Assembly: GCF_000518665.1 (NCBI RefSeq)
Contig: NZ_JAEA01000006.1
Span: 248,001-312,000, forward strand
Source of the DNA: Microvirga flocculans ATCC BAA-817
Lineage (GTDB): Bacteria; Pseudomonadota; Alphaproteobacteria; Rhizobiales; Beijerinckiaceae
Direction: 5' to 3'
DNA: 64,000 nucleotides
Shown here: positions 38,560-46,713 of the stretch, in pieces
Layout: each line of letters begins with the position of its first letter
How positions within the stretch are numbered: position 1 is the stretch's first letter
The notes under the pieces: generated by a model
The model's input: only the letters and a program-made list of their open reading frames with translations
Databases searched by the model: none
What the model was told of the DNA's origin: nothing
Position numbers and translations under genes: made by a program

Positions 38560-39257
38560 TGCTATCCGTCCGGCACCTCCAGGCCTCCTACGGCGCCGCC
38601 CAGGTCCTGTTCGACATCTCCTTCGACATCGATGCAGGCGAGGTGGTGACGCTGCTCGGCCGCAACGGCATGGGCAAGACGACCACCATACGCTCCATCA
38701 TGGGATTGCTGCGCCCGCGCGGCGGAGAAGTGCGCTTCGACGGCACTGCCGTGACAGGACTTGCGCCCTATCGCATCGCGCAGACGGGCATCGGACTTGT
38801 CCCTGAAGGCCGGCAGATTTTTCCGACCCTGACGGTCGAGGAAAACCTCGTCGCGACCGCTTCCTCCCGGACGGGCTTGCGCCGCTGGACGCTCGAGGCC
38901 ATCTACGACCTGTTTCCCCGCCTGAAGGAGCGCCGCGCCAATCTCGGCACCCAACTCTCCGGCGGTGAGCAGCAGATGCTCGCGATCGGGCGTGCCCTGA
39001 TGACGAACCCGAAGCTGCTCATCCTCGACGAGGCGACGGAGGGGCTTGCGCCTCTGATCCGGGCGGAGATCTGGAACTGCCTCAAGCGGCTGAAGAGCGA
39101 GCGCCAGTCGATCCTCGTGATCGACAAGAACGTGGGGGCGCTGGCCACCTTCGCCGACCGCCATGTCATCATCGAAAAGGGGCGTTCCGTCTGGAGCGGA
39201 ACCAGTGCGGAACTCATGAGCGACCCAAGCCTGAAGGATCGCTATCTCCACGTCTGA
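38559..39257 (+). CDS. Liv-type ABC transporter ATP-binding protein (LivF type), aromatic cluster
   Basis: The 232-residue ATPase has Walker A GRNGMGKTT, signature LSGGEQQMLAIGRA and Walker B LLILDEATEGLAP. The LivF-typical GLVPEGRQIFPTLTVEEN is present. In Walker B the usual DEP reads DEA, a variant tolerated in LivF proteins. The H-loop histidine is replaced: the usual VEQ/VEH-type segment reads VIDKNVGAL. The other ATPase of the pair (37804) keeps its histidine. Confidence 0.9.
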   Translation: MLSVRHLQASYGAAQVLFDISFDIDAGEVVTLLGRNGMGKTTTIRSIMGLLRPRGGEVRFDGTAVTGLAPYRIAQTGIGLVPEGRQIFPTLTVEENLVATASSRTGLRRWTLEAIYDLFPRLKERRANLGTQLSGGEQQMLAIGRALMTNPKLLILDEATEGLAPLIRAEIWNCLKRLKSERQSILVIDKNVGALATFADRHVIIEKGRSVWSGTSAELMSDPSLKDRYLHV

Positions 39258-39313
39258 CCCAGAGGCGGAAGAATGAAGGCGGTTTTTGCGCCCGATGCAC
39301 GAGGAGGCATGTG

Positions 39314-40135
39314 ATGGCCACCGAGGAACTGGACCTTGAGGCCGAATACAACAACCGGGCCCGCGTTCCCGACCATCCCGCTCACATTGCGGGCTGGCAG
39401 CGGGATGCGGCCGCCTATCGCGCGCATGCGCGCTGCGAGCTGGATCTGGCCTATGGACCGGGCGAGCGTCACCGGCTCGATTTCTTCTACCCGGAGCGTG
39501 GCGATGCAGGCGGTCCGACGGTGATGTTCATTCACGGCGGATACTGGCAAGCCCTCGACAAGTCATCGTCGAGCCACCTCGCCCGCGGAGCCAATGCGCG
39601 CGGATTGACGGTGGTCATTCCGAGCTACACGCTCGCGCCTGAAGCCACACTCGCCGACATCGTCTCGGAGATCGAAGCGGCTGCCGACTTCATCGCACGG
39701 CGGACAGGCCGCCCGCTCATCGTGACCGGGCATTCTGCGGGCGGTCACCTCGCGGCCTGCCTGATGGCTCGGCGCTCCACGCCACAGCGGCCCGTTCGCG
39801 CGGCGATGCCGATTTCGGGCCTGTTCGACCTTCCTCCGCTCGTGCCGACATCGATCAACAAGGCCCTCTGCCTCACGGTCGAGGAAGCGCATCGCCTGAG
39901 CCCCCTGGAATGGGAGCCTCCCAAGACCGGCTATCTCGTCGCCGTCGTGGGAGGCGCCGAAAGCAGCGAGTTTCTGCGCCAATCCCGCGCCATCGTAGAG
40001 AGATGGGGAAAAGCAGGGGTGAGGACGCGCTACCACGAGGTTACCGGAGCCCATCATTTCGATGTCATCGCCGGTTTGGCGCATCCGGCAGACCAGCTCG
40101 TGAATATTCTGATGGAGCTGGCTGCGGACGCCTGA
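39314..40135 (+). CDS. alpha/beta hydrolase, kynurenine-formamidase-like
   Basis: The 273-residue protein has the arylformamidase pattern: the oxyanion loop HGGYW (about 76-80), the nucleophile elbow GHSAGG (about 139-144) and a late histidine in the GAHHFDV segment. Such enzymes hydrolyse N-formylkynurenine or other formamides. It follows the importer by 56 bp and lies next to an aminobenzoate-type pathway. It could therefore deformylate N-formylkynurenine or N-formylanthranilate to feed the pathway; this is an inference. GGAGG precedes the ATG at 39314; GTG 39311 is an alternative start. Confidence 0.85.
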   Translation: MATEELDLEAEYNNRARVPDHPAHIAGWQRDAAAYRAHARCELDLAYGPGERHRLDFFYPERGDAGGPTVMFIHGGYWQALDKSSSSHLARGANARGLTVVIPSYTLAPEATLADIVSEIEAAADFIARRTGRPLIVTGHSAGGHLAACLMARRSTPQRPVRAAMPISGLFDLPPLVPTSINKALCLTVEEAHRLSPLEWEPPKTGYLVAVVGGAESSEFLRQSRAIVERWGKAGVRTRYHEVTGAHHFDVIAGLAHPADQLVNILMELAADA

Positions 40136-40139
40136 GCCG

Positions 40140-40331
40140 TCAGGCGCGATCCTGCTCTGGATCGGCAAGAGCGCGATCCAAGGCCTCGATCGCAGCCAGG
40201 ATCTTGGTAAGCTCCTCCGCCATTTCAATCGAAGGAAGCGGTGCTCCAGCGATCTGCCGCGCCATTTCCCTGCGCCGTTTCACCAAGCTCTCGCGCGCTG
40301 CCTTCAATTCCTGGATGTCTTCGGACGTCAT
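40140..40331 (-). CDS. small charged helical protein, unknown function
   Basis: This 63-residue frame has a good GAGGGG ribosome site before its ATG and a composition typical of a short helical protein: many Glu, Arg and Ala residues and heptad-like spacing over residues 3-56, suggesting a coiled coil. It ends 4 bp from the convergent hydrolase stop. I do not recognise a family. The real-gene call rests on ribosome site, composition and compact fit between neighbours. Confidence 0.6.
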   Translation of the reverse strand: MTSEDIQELKAARESLVKRRREMARQIAGAPLPSIEMAEELTKILAAIEALDRALADPEQDRA

Positions 40332-40521
40332 GGGCCCCTCACATCGAGACGGTTCCTACATCAAGTCTCAGCGGAGCAATTCGTTCACGACCTGCCTTCG
40401 ACGCCTGTGCCGCATTTCATCGTCCATCGCATCCTGGAGCCGGAAACCATCGATGAGACGGGCATGGCACCGCCCGCCCCGCACCTCAAAGAGGTTCTCA
40501 TGATTTCCAGCCTCTTCATCT

Positions 40522-40896
40522 TCAGAGACTTTTTCGGCGCAGCAGATGTCCGGAAGATGGGGAAGGAATGCGCGCCTTGCGCCATTCGAAAACGGCATCC
40601 TGAAGAAGATCGATGGCCGCCACCGCCTGCGCTCGGGAAGCTGCGATCTGTGCAGGGTCGCGCCGGGCGAAACGATCCGCGGCCTGCGCCAACCGACTGC
40701 ATCGCTCCTCGACGAGGCGCCTTGCTTCCTCCAGTCGCGGGCAAGGGGCCCCGTCCGCTGTCATGACATCGCAGAACTCAAGGACATCGCGCGTGAGGTT
40801 CTCGCTGGAATACAGACCCGAGTAATGATGGATCAGGCCGCGGACAAACCCGAGCGTATCGCGGATCTCCTGTCGCAGAATAGCCTCGTTCCTCAT
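40522..40896 (-). CDS. hypothetical protein
   Basis: A 124-residue frame with an AAAGG ribosome site before the ATG at 40896; an ATG 12 codons upstream lacks one. Residues about 5-95 look helical (alternating charged and hydrophobic residues; segment EEARRLVEERCSRLAQAADRF), followed by a short basic tail. No domain was recognised and no membrane span is seen. The region just downstream (40332-40521) has no convincing gene. Other frames overlap here, so the strand choice is moderately certain. Confidence 0.5.
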   Translation of the reverse strand: MRNEAILRQEIRDTLGFVRGLIHHYSGLYSSENLTRDVLEFCDVMTADGAPCPRLEEARRLVEERCSRLAQAADRFARRDPAQIAASRAQAVAAIDLLQDAVFEWRKARIPSPSSGHLLRRKSL

Positions 40897-40985
40897 CGCG
40901 CCTTTCCCGCAAGGTACGGCATTCCCGTGCATGCCGGCGATGATCGGTATATGCCCTGCCGATGCCTAAAAAGGCGTTAGCCTTG

Positions 40986-41177
40986 TTAACCGGGCTGCCC
41001 CTGGGATGGCGCTCTTGGCGGAGGCGCAGCCGTATCCGCGCTCTGCTCGGTGATCGTGAAACGAGAAGACCAAACCTTCTCCAGAAGAGGGCCCGCGATG
41101 ATCCCCGCGACGAACGCGAATGCAGTGACGATCAAGCCGACCCGACCGCAAAGGCTCAGCACATCTTTGAAAGCCAT
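40986..41177 (-). CDS. small single-span membrane protein
   Basis: A 63-residue frame with a GGAGCGG ribosome site 4-10 nt before the ATG at 41177. Residues about 12-32 (VGLIVTAFAFVAGIIAGPLL) form a strong membrane span, followed by a short hydrophilic tail ending in Pro-rich APPPRAPSQG. No family is recognised. The frame is open further upstream, but that part is Arg-rich and lacks a ribosome site. The hairpin-rich region at 41280-41400 lies upstream and may affect its expression. Confidence 0.6.
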   Translation of the reverse strand: MAFKDVLSLCGRVGLIVTAFAFVAGIIAGPLLEKVWSSRFTITEQSADTAAPPPRAPSQGQPG

Positions 41178-41536
41178 CGATCCGCTCCTGCTTTGCTTCG
41201 CTTGCGGGAATCTAGAAGAGGATGGCAGCTCAGCCAATAGCCTTCGGCTCCGGCACATGACAGCGGCAATCAATCGGGCATGAGCACCGTTTCGGAAGAT
41301 CCGGAAATATCTGGACTTTTCCAGATCCGGAATCGCAGCGAAATTTTTTCGCTGCGAGCCCATAGCTCGAGTGTAAACGTTATTATTCGCAACGTTATAC
41401 GATCAGAAATCCTGCGAGATATGTTTGCGAATACGCCTACCGTTCGAACCAGGCAGGTTTATTCGGCGAATAGGCGATCCCGCTCAAAAAGCATCCGCTC
41501 AAGAACAAGATCGGATCGGAGCCCACCGGGAAGTCG
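41178..41536. other. 359-bp non-coding region with hairpins and an AT-rich segment
   Basis: This gap between the DedA stop and the small membrane protein start holds two adjacent hairpins and a direct repeat (41297-41356). An AT-rich stretch at about 41341-41440 contains CGTTAT twice. A short open frame on the plus strand (41280-41576) has Arg/Ser-rich composition and no ribosome site, and is not accepted as a gene. Confidence 0.5.
41297..41356. repeat. two adjacent stem-loops and a 10-bp direct repeat
   Basis: AGATCCGGAA occurs at 41297-41306 and 41323-41332. Overlapping it, ATCTGGA/TCCAGAT (41309-41315 with 41320-41326) forms a 7-bp stem with a CTTT loop. Next to it CGCAGCGAAA/TTTCGCTGCG (41334-41343 with 41347-41356) is a perfect 10-bp stem with a TTT loop. 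No gene fits; possible roles are RNA processing, termination or a small RNA. Confidence 0.55.
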
Positions 41537-42142
41537 TCAGGTGCCTTCCGGGACCCTGAAGCGCACGACCCTGTAGCCATACCATATGGCCAAGGCAGCC
41601 ACGACGCCGTTCGATATCGGATTGAGCCATTCTGCGACGCGCTCATATTGGCTCTCGAGCAGATACCCGGCTCCAGCCAGAAGAAGCGTCCAAAGAGCCG
41701 TCCCGAGGGAGGTCCAAAGGAAGAATGTAACAAGCGGAACGCGATTCACGCCGGCGGGAACGGAAATCACGGATCGAACGGCGGGAACCAGCCTGCCCAG
41801 GAAAAGGGCGAGAGCCTGATGCCGCGCGAACAAGGCGCGGGCCTGATCGACCTCGTCCGGATGAAGCGTGAGCCAGCGTCCATGCGTTGCAGCGAATGCC
41901 TTGAGGCGCGGGACCCCGATCCAGCGGCCGACCAGGAACCAGAAATAGGCTCCGGCGAGCGAACCGGCCGTTCCCGCCAGGACGACCCCAGTAAAGCTCA
42001 AAGTTCCCCTGGCTGCGGAAAAGCCTGCCAGGGGCATGATGACCTCGGACGGGATCGGCGGGAAAAGATTTTCCAGCAGCATGAGAAGAGCGATGCCGCC
42101 GTAACCGGCCTTATCGATGAGGCTGACGATCCAATCGAACAC
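41537..42142 (-). CDS. DedA-family membrane protein
   Basis: The 201-residue protein has the DedA/SNARE-associated pattern: LLENLFPPIPSEVIMPLAG (about 22-40) near the N-terminus, re-entrant segments, GRLVPAVRSVISVPAGV (about 115-131) with the conserved arginine pair, and about five hydrophobic segments. DedA proteins help maintain membrane potential, and some translocate phospholipid carriers. The gene stands alone on the minus strand. Confidence 0.88.
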   Translation of the reverse strand: MFDWIVSLIDKAGYGGIALLMLLENLFPPIPSEVIMPLAGFSAARGTLSFTGVVLAGTAGSLAGAYFWFLVGRWIGVPRLKAFAATHGRWLTLHPDEVDQARALFARHQALALFLGRLVPAVRSVISVPAGVNRVPLVTFFLWTSLGTALWTLLLAGAGYLLESQYERVAEWLNPISNGVVAALAIWYGYRVVRFRVPEGT

Positions 42143-42327
42143 GCTGTTTCACCCCTTTGAAGCCCGGTCCGCAGCAGTAAAGATATGAGCCTTGATTGTT
42201 GGCGCGAATGTCAGCGTTCTAGCGCAATGCGTGAAAAAAGGGACCCGGTTTCGTGCATCCATGAAACGGCTCACTTTGAACCTGCCGCCTTCTTGCAGGG
42301 CTCACGAAAGACGCTGCGCGCGACTGC

Positions 42328-43512
42328 TTATCTCAGGAGGCTCTCCACACGCTCGATGAGCTTGGGCACATCGACGGAGAAGGCTTGATTGTGCTTCTCG
42401 TGCGAGCCGAAGAAGGAATGATGCTTCAGGTCGTGCTCCGCAGAAAGATGAAGCATGGACGTCTTGCGATGGTCATGGGGGAAAATTTCCAGGACCTTGG
42501 TTCCGGGAGCGGAGAAGATGATGTTGGTCAGCCCGGCCCCATGAACGCCGACGATCACGTCAGCGGCGGAAAAGGCGGCGAGCTGTTCCGGATGATTGCT
42601 CCATTTGGCTTCGAGAACCGTGAAATCGAGGCGCTTGAGAGCGGCGACCATTTCATCTTCATTGATGATCTGGCGCAACTTGGTCCCACGCCGGCTGATA
42701 TACAGACGGCGCCCCGCATTCGTGACAGGCCGGTCCCGATACGCGGCGGCGAAAACGCGCCGGGCGGCGGGAACCGCTTCGACCAAGGCGTAGTTGCGCT
42801 CGGCGTTCCAGCATTGATTGACGGCCACGAGCATCTGGTCGAGACGCAGGTGCTCGCGCGGCTCGGCCTCCAGGATGGAAACGTCGAAGCCCTCAGCTCG
42901 CAACCCTGCGATGACGGCATCGATCAGGGGCGGTCTCTTCGCGCTTGTAATCACCTTGAGCGGCTTGTCCCCCCACGCCTTCAGCCGGGCGGCCTGGATC
43001 AACGGCAAGAGATGCTCCAGGAAAAGATGCCAGTAATTCCAGAACGGCGGAATGACGATCGCGGGCTCCTCGACCCGGCGGCTCCGCAGGATCGTGAGGC
43101 CCGGATGCGCGAAGTTCCAGTTCGACCGCCCTGCAAGCTCAAAGCCGACTTGTCGCCATGTCCGGGGATCCACCGGCGTGAGAGTATGTCCCGGAACGAT
43201 GATGTCGTGGACGATTCCGACGAAGCGCTTCACCAGGAATGGGTCCTGATGGAAGATAAGAGACCGGTGGATATCCCAGTTGTGAGCCGCAAGCTCTTCC
43301 AGATCGGGGCTATGGGCCGGATCCGCCAGCTTGATGCGGTAATCGACAGCTTCGGTGATTCGGCCGATCCTGTCGGGGAGCGGCCCGATATCCGGATAAA
43401 AGCCCAGCCAATGGCGTGTCCGGGGCAGAGGAGCCGTCAGGTGGCGGAAAAGCGTATAGGCATGCGGCTTCAAATTGAGCGCTTGGGAAAGCTTCGATTT
43501 GTGCCGGGCCAT
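42328..43512 (-). CDS. glycosyltransferase family 61 (DUF563) protein
   Basis: The 394-residue protein has the GT61 features: central FWNYWHLFLEHLLPL (about 159-173), YISRRGT, and near the C-terminus VIVGVHGAGLTNIIF followed by VLEIFP. Bacterial members decorate capsular, O-antigen or exopolysaccharide chains. It diverges from an O-antigen-ligase-like gene with a 182-bp gap between them, so both may belong to surface-polysaccharide synthesis. No signal peptide is seen. Sugar donor unknown. Confidence 0.85.
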   Translation of the reverse strand: MARHKSKLSQALNLKPHAYTLFRHLTAPLPRTRHWLGFYPDIGPLPDRIGRITEAVDYRIKLADPAHSPDLEELAAHNWDIHRSLIFHQDPFLVKRFVGIVHDIIVPGHTLTPVDPRTWRQVGFELAGRSNWNFAHPGLTILRSRRVEEPAIVIPPFWNYWHLFLEHLLPLIQAARLKAWGDKPLKVITSAKRPPLIDAVIAGLRAEGFDVSILEAEPREHLRLDQMLVAVNQCWNAERNYALVEAVPAARRVFAAAYRDRPVTNAGRRLYISRRGTKLRQIINEDEMVAALKRLDFTVLEAKWSNHPEQLAAFSAADVIVGVHGAGLTNIIFSAPGTKVLEIFPHDHRKTSMLHLSAEHDLKHHSFFGSHEKHNQAFSVDVPKLIERVESLLR

Positions 43513-43694
43513 TGCTTCTCTGCTGATGATCTCTATGAAGGCTCCTGCGTGCGCTCATAGAGCGGGAACGGAGCCATCGCAAACGGTTTCTGGATTATGT
43601 TGCTTTCGTTGCCGGAGCGGCATACAACGAACCGGCATGAAATTCTATTACAATTTTGCAGCGATACCACCCGCCTAGAAGCCACGGCTGTCCC

Positions 43695-44990
43695 ATGAAA
43701 GCAAGACTTAACAGCTTCTATGAATTTTTCGCCGGACGAAAAGCCCATGCGTCGGTCATTTATTTCGCTGCTGCGACGATCCTTCTTGTCTCCATAGGAG
43801 GCGTCGTATCCTCTACTATCATTGGCCTGCTGATTGCATTGGGCATACTCACACTCATTCTTGACAAGACCACCCAAGAGGCCCTGCTCAACCACAAAAA
43901 ACTTATGCCTCTTACGTTTTTATTGATTTTTGTTCTTGTCTGGCAAGGTATTGGCCTGTTCCTGCGCGGCCCATCCGGTGGAACGCCGGCCGGTTCCGTG
44001 CTCGTCAGCGCCCTTGGCATCGCCATGCTTCTCCCGCTGCTCCACGCCGCCTCGCAACACGATCCCTCATTCCGCGATCGAATGCTTGAGGTACTGTTTG
44101 CCCTCGGTTCCATCGCTGCCGTTCTCTCTCTGGGGCGATATTTCGTGATGCTCGCTCAAACGGGGTATCTTTCCGCAGAAGGCCTTTTGAAATTGAGGCT
44201 TGTTCCGGTCGGACGAGCCAATCATCAGATTCTGGGAGCCGGAGGACTGGCCGCATGCCTTTTTGCCGGCTTCGCTCTTTATCCCCAAGCCTCACCGTAT
44301 CGGAGAAGGTGGATGTGGGCCGGGTTCGGCTTCATCGCCCTGGCGATCATGCTGACCCAAAGCCGTGGCCCGATCCTGAGCTTAGGCCTCGCTTGTATTG
44401 CGGCATACGTCTTCGAAAAGCTGCGGGATCCAGCCCTCCGCGCCCCGGCGGGGCTTACTTTGGCCGTCCTGTGCTTCGCCCTTCCCGTTGCCATGATCCT
44501 CGCCGAGCCCTGGATCAAGAGCCTGACCTGCACGACGGATTCCATCCTGTGCCGCTCTTCCTACCGCCAGAACGTATGGTTCATCGTGTTCGACATGATC
44601 TGGGACCGTCCCTGGCTCGGCATCGGCCCCGGCTTCCGTTTTCCAGATGCTATGATATCGCATCCGCACAACGGACTCCTGGGCCTCGTGTTCTACTTCG
44701 GTTTGCCGATGGCCTTGCTCTTCATCGGAATCGTCGCCTTCGCGATCGTCCGTACAGCACTTGCCCCTCCGAGCCCGAGCCGCACATTCGCATCGCTCGG
44801 GATTTTCTTCTCGTTGAGCTTCATTGCAACGGACCTTTCGAATCCCTTCGCCTTCGTGAACACTCTCTATATTTATCTTTGGCTCCCCGTGTTCCTAGGG
44901 TCCATCCTGGACTCATGTCCGAAGGAGGACCTGCAACTGCGTTGCGACTTGCAACCGGCCCGGGATCTCGGATCCGTCAGTGGGCGCTGA
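43695..44990 (+). CDS. O-antigen ligase/polymerase-like membrane protein (WaaL/Wzy type)
   Basis: The 431-residue protein has about eleven membrane spans. A large hydrophilic loop (about 290-325) ends in the Wzy_C-type pattern DRPWLGIGPG and a HPHNGLLGLVF segment with the conserved histidine. WaaL enzymes join O-antigen to lipid A-core in the periplasm; Wzy polymerases share this fold, so the exact role is open. The first third is visibly less GC-rich than its neighbours (for example 43860-43940). A weak ribosome site precedes the ATG. Confidence 0.85.
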   Translation: MKARLNSFYEFFAGRKAHASVIYFAAATILLVSIGGVVSSTIIGLLIALGILTLILDKTTQEALLNHKKLMPLTFLLIFVLVWQGIGLFLRGPSGGTPAGSVLVSALGIAMLLPLLHAASQHDPSFRDRMLEVLFALGSIAAVLSLGRYFVMLAQTGYLSAEGLLKLRLVPVGRANHQILGAGGLAACLFAGFALYPQASPYRRRWMWAGFGFIALAIMLTQSRGPILSLGLACIAAYVFEKLRDPALRAPAGLTLAVLCFALPVAMILAEPWIKSLTCTTDSILCRSSYRQNVWFIVFDMIWDRPWLGIGPGFRFPDAMISHPHNGLLGLVFYFGLPMALLFIGIVAFAIVRTALAPPSPSRTFASLGIFFSLSFIATDLSNPFAFVNTLYIYLWLPVFLGSILDSCPKEDLQLRCDLQPARDLGSVSGR

Positions 44991-45303
44991 GGGAACATGG
45001 CTTGCGGAAGCGCGTGGCGGAGTTCACAGAAGAACGGGAGCCGTGCGTCCATCCGGCAGCGGCTCCCGTCTTACTCAACCGGCTGACGCCGCAGCCGGAT
45101 TGCCTCATCATAATCCAGGGTCCGGTCAACGGCATTGCGCATAGGGGGTAGCGGGGTCACCCTGCCGAGGCTTCGGAAAACCTCGTCGCCCCTCCACCTC
45201 CCACGCAAGCGTGCAGATTATGCGCAGCCAGGATGCGCCGGACGGGATTCCCGGCGGGACTTTGGCACGCTATGGCATATGCCGCACGGCGAATGGAGCT
45301 CAC
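44991..45303. other. 313-bp intergenic region before serA
   Basis: Holds a terminator-like hairpin (45034-45069) after the O-antigen-ligase-like gene. The rest of the spacer up to the GGAG site before serA contains no convincing gene. The promoter of serA should lie here but no clear -35/-10 pair was recognised. Confidence 0.4.
45034..45069 (+). terminator. hairpin terminator after O-antigen-ligase-like gene
   Basis: A perfect 10-bp stem ACGGGAGCCG/CGGCTCCCGT (45034-45043 with 45060-45069) with a 16-nt loop is followed by CTTACTC. It lies 44 nt past the stop codon. The T-run is weak. Confidence 0.5.
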
Positions 45304-46551
45304 ATGGCTGGGATGTTCTCTCTTCAGAAAGACAAGATCCGCGTTCTTTTGCTCGAAGGCGTGAACGAAAGCGCTGTCGAGCTGCTCAAGGCCGCCGGAT
45401 ACACGAACCTGACCTATCTCAAGACAGCCCTCGATGAGGGCCAGCTGATCGAAGCTTTGCAGGGCGTCCATCTGCTCGGCATCCGCTCGCGCACCCAGCT
45501 GAACAGCAAGGTCCTGAACGCCGCCAACCGGCTGATCGCCGTGGGATGCTTCAGCGTCGGGACCAACCAGGTCGACCTCGAAGCCGCCCGTCATGCCGGC
45601 ATTCCCGTTTTCAACGCCCCCTTCTCCAACACCCGCAGCGTCGCGGAGCTGGTGATCGGCGAAATCGTCATGCTGCTGCGGCGCACGTTCCCCAAATCCG
45701 TCGCAGCCCATGCGGGGCACTGGGACAAGTCTGCGATCGACAGCCATGAGGTTCGCGGCAAGACCCTCGGAATCATCGGTTACGGCAATATCGGCTCGCA
45801 GCTTTCCTATCTTGCCGAAGCCATGGGAATGCGAGTGATCTTCTTCGATCAGACGGACAAGCTTCGGCACGGCAATACGGAGCCTGCCGACAGCCTGCGC
45901 GCGTTGCTTGGCCAGAGCGATGTCGTCAGCCTGCACGTCCCCGAGACGCCGGCGACCCACGGCATGATCGGCAGGGCAGAAATTGCGGCCATGAAGAAGG
46001 GAGCCTACCTCATCAACAACAGCCGCGGCACCGTGGTCGATCTCGATGCCCTGGCCGAAGCCCTGAGGAGCGGCCACCTGCGCGGAGCCGCCATCGATGT
46101 CTTTCCCGTCGAGCCCGCCTCTAACAAGGAGCCGTTCACAACGCCGCTGCAAGGCATCGAGAACGTTATTCTGACACCGCATATCGGCGGCTCGACCGAG
46201 GAGGCGCAAGAGCGCATCGGCAGCGAGGTGGCGAGAAAGCTCATCGACTATTCCGATGTCGGCACGACGATCGGAGCGGTGAACTTTCCGCAGGTGCAGC
46301 TGCCTTCCCGCCCTGCCGGCACCCGATACATCCATGTGCATCGCAACGTGCCCGGAATGCTTGGACGCCTCAACAGCGCGTTCTCCCAGCGCGGCCTCAA
46401 CATCACGGGTCAGCATCTGCAGACGGATGGCGAGATCGGCTACGTGGTGATCGAAGCCGAAGGATTGCCGGAGCAAAGCAAAGAGACCCTGAAGGAGATC
46501 CGGGCCCTCGAAGGAACGATCCGAGCGCGCCTGCTCTATGCCCGCGGGTAG
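45304..46551 (+). CDS. serA: D-3-phosphoglycerate dehydrogenase
   Basis: The 415-residue enzyme has the D-hydroxyacid dehydrogenase fold. It shows NAD-binding GYGNIGS (159-165), catalytic Arg241 (in NNSRGT), Glu270 and His293 (in PHIGGS), and a C-terminal ACT domain (about 341-415) with HRNVPGMLGRLN. Length and layout match E. coli SerA, whose ACT domain binds serine for feedback inhibition. It oxidises 3-phosphoglycerate to 3-phosphohydroxypyruvate at the start of serine synthesis. ATG 45304 follows GGAG. It appears to be monocistronic. Confidence 0.93.
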   Translation: MAGMFSLQKDKIRVLLLEGVNESAVELLKAAGYTNLTYLKTALDEGQLIEALQGVHLLGIRSRTQLNSKVLNAANRLIAVGCFSVGTNQVDLEAARHAGIPVFNAPFSNTRSVAELVIGEIVMLLRRTFPKSVAAHAGHWDKSAIDSHEVRGKTLGIIGYGNIGSQLSYLAEAMGMRVIFFDQTDKLRHGNTEPADSLRALLGQSDVVSLHVPETPATHGMIGRAEIAAMKKGAYLINNSRGTVVDLDALAEALRSGHLRGAAIDVFPVEPASNKEPFTTPLQGIENVILTPHIGGSTEEAQERIGSEVARKLIDYSDVGTTIGAVNFPQVQLPSRPAGTRYIHVHRNVPGMLGRLNSAFSQRGLNITGQHLQTDGEIGYVVIEAEGLPEQSKETLKEIRALEGTIRARLLYARG

Positions 46552-46678
46552 CGCACGCGCTGCGCGGATGCGGTCTTTGAAGCGAGGAATGGGTTACGTC
46601 CGGCAAGCTCCAGGCGTCCTTTGCGGGATCCGTTGCGGCGGATCGCACCCAGTCTCGGGAGGCCCGATCCGATTGACA

Positions 46679-46700
46679 GAGAAGGCCTTGCGGCCTTCTC
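46679..46700. terminator. 9-bp hairpin between serA and a small gene
   Basis: GAGAAGGCC/GGCCTTCTC (46679-46687 with 46692-46700) with loop TTGC, followed by CTCTC, lies 128 nt past serA. It ends 13 nt before the proposed start at 46714 and next to its AGGAG, so it could also influence translation of that gene. Confidence 0.45.
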
Positions 46701-46713
46701 CTCTCAGGAGATC

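Noticed and set aside
41451..41475. GTTCGAACC resembling a tRNA T-arm
   Set aside because: No acceptor stem, anticodon arm or CCA-end complement surrounds it. No other convincing tRNA T-loop was noticed in the window.
41280..41576. 98-codon plus-strand frame in the AT-rich gap
   Set aside because: Arg/Ser-rich translation, no ribosome site, and it runs into the 3' end of the DedA gene.
42234..42267. Imperfect GTTTC/GAAAC stem with a nearby run of six A (T on the minus strand)
   Set aside because: The run is separated from the stem by 8 nt and the stem has a mismatch, so it is a poor terminator for the GT61 gene.
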